NCBI GenBank assembly: GCA_023853785.1
Contig: JAJIRX010000108.1
Coordinates: forward strand, 1-60,410
Direction: 5' to 3'
DNA length: 60,410 nt
Source: Psilocybe azurescens
Taxonomy: Eukaryota; Basidiomycota; Agaricomycetes; Agaricales; Agrocybaceae
A program made the position numbers and the translations under genes. The notes beneath the pieces were generated by a model that saw only the letters and a list, made by a program, of their open reading frames with translations, was not told the DNA's origin and did not search any database. Positions within the stretch are counted from its first letter, which is position 1; every line of letters starts with the position of its first letter. Shown piece after piece: positions 55,972-60,410 of the stretch.

Positions 55972-57432
55972 ATGTCAACTTCAAATACCATTATCGTCGA
56001 CGATACGGACCTAATATACAGTATTCTGATGGCTGGATTAGCGATTTGCAAAACTCGATTTCAGCTGGTGTAGGTTCCATTGGTGATCCTATGTACGGTA
56101 CATTGCATGGAGCAACCTCTTCAAGTACATTCTCATACAAATTCAACGGTAAGCGTTCTGAAACCTACATGCTACCGTGAATCTAATGAATCATGATTTA
56201 GGGAGTTTCAGCGGCATTATCACACTATATGGTACCAGCACACGTACCCCCAGCTTCATGGGACTGTACGCTCGACGGCAAGAATATGGACTCCTCTCCT
56301 TCATCATGGGATGGCCTTTCCCCAGTATCCAATCGACAAACAGCTTGCTATATAGGTCCTTACAGTTGGCTTGATGGCCTACACGAGCTTCACGTATCGG
56401 TCAATGGCACAAAAGATGGTCCCATTTGGTTTGATTTCATTAATTTCACTCCGTCCGATGGCGTGGCAACAACAAATTTTGGCGATCTAGAAGTTGGCTG
56501 GACATCCGACCAAATAGACTACGGAGATGGGTGGTGGGGCAGTTTCGACAGCGAGGAAGCAGGAAACGTCGGTTTCAAATATGGAGCAACCATGGATTTC
56601 AAGTTCTTTGGTTCGTTCCGCCTAGTGACTTCATATTATTAGCCTAACAAACATTTTTAGGGCATTCAGTTACGTGGATTGGATATGCCAACGCCAGTGG
56701 ATTCGACGATTCCATAAGAGGCACTTATTCAATCGACGGAGAACCTCAATCGGCTTCACCTACCGCAAACCAACGCTCAACTTAGTGAACGGCCCTCAGA
56801 CCATTGATAATCAGGTGCTCTTTCAAACGAAACGGTATACTGAGGGAAACATCATCTTCAAGTCGTCAACCAAGGGCGTACTACTCCTCTGTCCTTGCTG
56901 AATCTCATCATCCAAAATACTACAACGGACTTCATTCTGAGTCCTGTTCCTCCCATCCAGTCACTAAGCTCCCCACAACATCCTTATCTACAAATTCTCC
57001 GTCAACCTCATCCAGCAGCCCTAGCGACCATCAGGTACGAGGGCGTTCTCTGGGCGCCATTATTGGGGGTGCGTTGGCGCGCTGGGCGTTATCTTACTTT
57101 TAATCTGCCTGGTTTTGTTTCGACGCGCCAGAAGGCAAAGTCGCGCTCACAACGATCTGGCGAGTGTTCATCGGTACACTTATGAACTAAACGGTGCACA
57201 TGACGACGAAAAGAGACCACTGGAGCCGGCAAGTTCACAACCGCCAACTCTTAGCCGCGTTTCACAGCCAACAACAACCTCCCCACGCCCTGTTGCGCTG
57301 CCTTCTCACCCTGAGCTACGCGAGACAGTTATGGTGCACAAAGACAGCGGGGTTCGGTATCCTCATACCTTCGAGCAGCCTGAAACAGCTGAAAATCCTC
57401 CCCAGTATACCGCCAAACCCAAGATACCATAA
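55972..57432 (+). CDS. Single-pass membrane protein A with duplicated extracellular domains, frameshifted as sequenced
   Basis: Family layout typical of agarics: a first domain opening MSTSNTIIVDDTD then DGWISDLQNS, and a CTLDGK segment (VPPASWDCTLDG). A second domain follows (FINFTPSDG, then GDLEVGWTSDQIDYGDGWWG, VTWIGYANASG and GTYSIDGEP), then a Ser/Pro/Thr stalk and one membrane helix (ICLVLFRRARRQSR). The tail is cytosolic (AHNDLASVHRYTYELNGAHD, ending NPPQYTAKPKIP). Introns are at 56149-56201 and near 56610-56660. There is no classical signal peptide at the N-terminus. Frame changes lie near 56010, near 56225-56240 and near 57072-57078, each a single base in or next to a short run. Function unknown. 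A paralog follows immediately downstream. Confidence 0.6.
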
Positions 57433-57876
57433 CTGAATTATGAAGGCAGTTCAAACTCGAAACAGCTGTTCGTCCTCATTTGATCTTTGCCAAGGGTATC
57501 CTGCAGGAATATTCCATATGGCCAGCTCAGATATACTTATGGGTCAATGGCAGTATACGTCCTTCAGTGTACATACAGCGCACGTCCTTGTACCCTCCTT
57601 GTGTTCGTCCATATTAACATGACGCAGATCCCAGTCGCCCAACTGTCGCCAATCATGACCTTTTCTTTGATGGTAATATGAGATGGCATGTGGCATTGAT
57701 GCCAGATGGTGACAATTCATGTAAGTACGTACAGGTACGTACACTTAGAATGTCTTGGCGAGGTGACATAAGGTTGATTGATATTGCATTTTATTGACAG
57801 TTGGCTGAATTTTTTCAGATTCTCCCCGTCACTCCCTCTCCAGCCTCCTCTCTGGACCAGTGCTGCAGGTGTTACA

Positions 57877-59373
57877 ATGTCGTTGCACCGTATTGTCGTG
57901 GATGACACCTCCCCATCATTCAATACAGCAGCGGTTGGACAGATCGTGTCATTTCCTTATCAATTTCGAGTGATGGACCGGCACTATTCAATACGGCACA
58001 CGCAACGACCAGTGCACAGAATTTTACCTTTGCTTTTAATGGTATGTCTGAATTATTTGCTTCTGATATCAGAGAGGCATATCTAGCTAAGCTTTCAAAA
58101 ATAGGCTCGGATTTCTCGGTCTGGGGTCTGCTGCTCAATTTCTCGACTCCAAAGTGGACGTGCATCGTTGACGGACACCAGATACCCACTCGTGCATTCC
58201 CTACAACTGGGACTCATTTGATCGAGATTTGCGCACCCATACCGGGACAGTTCAGCTTGTCAGACGGACTCCATACTTTGTTCGTGGCAGTGGATCTCGG
58301 TGGGGTTGACGGCGCGATGGCTTGGTTTGACTACATCACTTACACCCCGTCAGCGAGCGTGTTATCCGGAGATTTTATGTTCCCGGCAACGGACCCGAGC
58401 TTCAAGTATACTGGAAATGACTGGCAAACGAGCAGCATTGGGACTTTTACTGAGCAGAAGGGAGCTGGGTTGTCGTTTGATTTCTTTGGCAAGCAGGATC
58501 ATCTTTTCATTTCACATTTTGTTGATTATTCACTGTTAAAATTAGGGAGTTCGATTGCTTGGGTTGGGACCTACAACAACAGCCTTGCACGAGGGGCGTC
58601 AACAGGAACCTATGCCATCGACGGAGGGGCTCCTATTGCCTTCACAATCAACAACGTGGCCTCCATCAGTACACCTATCCTCTTCAACCAGGTTCTGTTC
58701 CAGGCTTCGCAGGACACTCTTGGAGCGCATCATCTCGAGGTTGAATTTCAAGGCGCCCAGGATGACAGTGGTTTGGGATCGACAAGTTCTACCGGCTCTC
58801 CTCTAAGTCTATCATATATCCTCGTCCGAAACGCGAAGAACGTGGATTCTAGTGCTAGCGTGACATCAACTACATCAACTACATCCTGGTCGTCGGGTCC
58901 GACTGGCATTATTACGTCCGGTTCGCCTCAGGAGGCCACCATTCCTCACCTGTCATAGGCGCCATAATCGGAAGCGTAGCCGCGGTAGTTGTTATCGCAC
59001 TTTTAGCGCTGGGAACTTTGCTCTGGCGGCGACGGAGGAGCAAGCCTTTGACAGAAAAGACCAGCCTCCAAGAGAGTCGGACATTCATCCATTTATTAGT
59101 CCTCCATTGGAAAGAACGCTTAGCGCGGGCCATGTACCATCCAAAGGGACTGGAATTACGTTACAAGATATGTCATCGCTCCTCCGTAACTCCGTTGTTC
59201 GGCCCAGCAAAGCACAGATATCGCGTACAAGTGGCCCTCAACTTGACGCAACGACAATGACGTCCACTTCGCCATCAGATGACGGATCTCAGAGATATAG
59301 TAGACCACCCCGGCCCCGCAGGCAGCTAATGGGAACACTGTCGTCATTGAAGTACCTCCCAATTACACAGTGA
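57877..59373 (+). CDS. Single-pass membrane protein B, tandem paralog of A, frameshifted as sequenced
   Basis: Same architecture: start MSLHRIVVDDTSPSFNTAAV, first domain with WTCIVDGHQIPTRAF and GLHTLFVAVDLGG, and WFDYITYTPSASVL. The second domain has SSIAWVGTYNN and GTYAIDGGAPIAF. A Ser/Thr stalk, a membrane helix (VAAVVVIALLALGTLLW), a basic stop-transfer RRRRSK and a tail with SRPPRPRRQLMG follow. Introns: about 58047-58104, and a GC-AG intron at 58489-58545 (donor GCAAGC, 57 bases, no stop inside). Frame changes near 57950, 58930 and in the tail near 59065 and 59330 mean no single open frame. The ligand and role are unknown. It is likely expressed from its own promoter, since 445 bases separate it from A. 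Confidence 0.6.
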
Positions 59374-59782
59374 CATGACGAGTTCTGGTATAGTGAGGAG
59401 TAAAAGCGCTCAGTATACCTGTACCACTATATTGTAACTAATCTGTAATCTAATTTACTACCCTTTCTCGACGACGTCTGTTCTCCTTCAACACCTACGT
59501 GATCAGCGATCAAAATGGGGACATTCAAAAGCTAAGGTGAGATACAAAACCCGAGACAATACAATGGCAATGCAAAGATACGATATAAACTACTAGAAAT
59601 ACAACACATAGAACAGATGATGGAAAGCATACATACATACATACATACTGGGCTACCAGCGGCCTCTCCTTATTTTTTTCGGCACCCATATTAGAATTAC
59701 AATTAGAAGGTTCCTACGAAAACCAGAACGGAAAAGGCGAAGCTTTCACATTTGGATATGTAAGGAAAATTATAATGATAAT
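59374..59782. other. Intergenic with (ATAC)n microsatellite
   Basis: Convergent 3' ends. About 4.5 copies of ATAC lie at 59632-59650. No gene. Confidence 0.5.
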
Positions 59783-60410
59783 CTACGAACTTTTAGCCTG
59801 CTTTGCGATGAACTTGGCAAGGTATTCAACTAGGCTGGCTGTTTCTTCCCTGTTGGGCGGATCCATTTTTCTGGTAAAGCGAATCCGTACTAAAGGAAAG
59901 ATAGTAAGAAACACACGATCCAAAGATAAAAGAGAGCAGATAGGATCGTACGGTTCCAGTATCGCGGAGATGGGCGACATACGAGTATTTAATGCCTTCG
60001 CGGGCATACATCCAATCAAGAATGTTACCTGGAGCAGCATACAACATGGAGCAAAGTTTTCCGGTCTAAAACAGGGAATTAGCACGCGGGACCAGTGTCA
60101 AGGACGTGGTTCTTACCTGGAAGTGGGTCCCATGAACAGACTGGAGAGCATGCGACGCGCCGAGCGCGGCTTCAACTTGATCCTCTGCATCTTTCGGCAA
60201 TCGCTTGCAGGTATACGAGTATGGCGATGATACTGAGATGTTATCAGTTTCACCAAATCCAGGACTGATTGTAGACGCACGCATTTGCCCGTAGCTCCTC
60301 AGATTTATGAATCCGACCACGTTTGGAAGAGTTGCCACCCAGTTCGCCAGATTGTTAACTTCCGGCGCTTCGAATGGTCGCGTGCCAGGGTACCAATGCG
60401 AACACGGGTT
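59783..60410 (-). CDS. C-terminal part of an M14 metallocarboxypeptidase-fold protein, ECM14-like (partial)
   Basis: Minus-strand exons: the window edge to about 60117, 60065-59952, and 59889 to 59783. They code for VNNLANWVATLPNVVGFINL, SYGQM, SYTCKRLPKDAEDQVEAALG, APGNILDWMYAREGIKYSY and HLRDTGT, then YGFALP and SLVEYLAKFIAK. Carboxypeptidase A has its catalytic Glu just before LRDTG (ELRDTG). Here the residue is His (AHLRDTG), as expected for the inactive ECM14 group, which is linked to cell-wall or secretory functions in yeast. The N-terminus, propeptide and zinc ligands lie beyond the window. Lesion: the C-run 59848-59850 (plus strand) has three where four are needed, so the last exon shifts frame after the RPTG motif. 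Confidence 0.7.

Noticed and set aside
1..60410. CRISPR array or bacterial operon structure
   Set aside because: Genes have spliceosomal introns and no regularly spaced direct repeats with unique spacers were seen.

Overview
The window is nuclear DNA of a basidiomycete fungus, most likely a mushroom-forming agaricomycete. The evidence is short GT-AG introns of about 50 bp inside almost every gene, a fungal SKN1/KRE6 cell-wall gene, a mushroom-type tyrosinase, sesquiterpene synthases of the basidiomycete type, an F-box-like gene and membrane proteins with duplicated extracellular domains. All intron and exon borders below were placed by eye.

Layout. 0-6.3 kb: the end of an unrecognised gene (+), decayed ATG13 and AGC-kinase copies (-), a degenerate tRNA-Glu and a short-chain dehydrogenase (SDR) relic. 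6.7-9 kb: a wrecked Ty3/gypsy retrotransposon. 9.4-10.3 kb: a scrambled second copy of the SKN1/KRE6 gene. 11.5-20.1 kb: the left arm of a large inverted duplication carrying two sesquiterpene synthases on the minus strand. 20-42 kb: a core of unique sequence with SKN1/KRE6 (intact), a Cys-containing hypothetical gene, a small secreted cationic peptide precursor (intact), tyrosinase, an F-box-like gene, an SDR and a 108-aa membrane protein. 42.2-54.6 kb: right-arm copies carrying three more terpene synthases on the plus strand. 55.9-59.4 kb: two tandem paralogous membrane proteins. 59.8 kb to the end: an ECM14-like carboxypeptidase fold (-), cut by the window edge.

The centrepiece is the terpene synthase family. 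Five related loci (TS1-TS5) lie in inverted and direct copies around the core, and only TS3 (48860-50135) reads through as a complete 344-aa enzyme. TS1 and TS4 are mirror-image copies, each broken by a different single-base indel. TS2 and TS5 share the same one-base deletion. TS5 also lost its promoter and first three exons. A MITE-like element with a TA duplication and a 721-bp TG...CA insertion each sit in one copy only. The empty site is visible in the other copy, so both arrived after the duplication.

Many otherwise well-preserved genes (kinase, SDRs, tyrosinase, membrane proteins, carboxypeptidase) carry one-base indels in short homopolymers. Some of these may be base-call errors in the assembly and some real decay. 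The lesion shared by TS2 and TS5 argues that at least that one is real. No cytochrome P450 or transporter was recognised, so a complete terpene pathway is not shown here.
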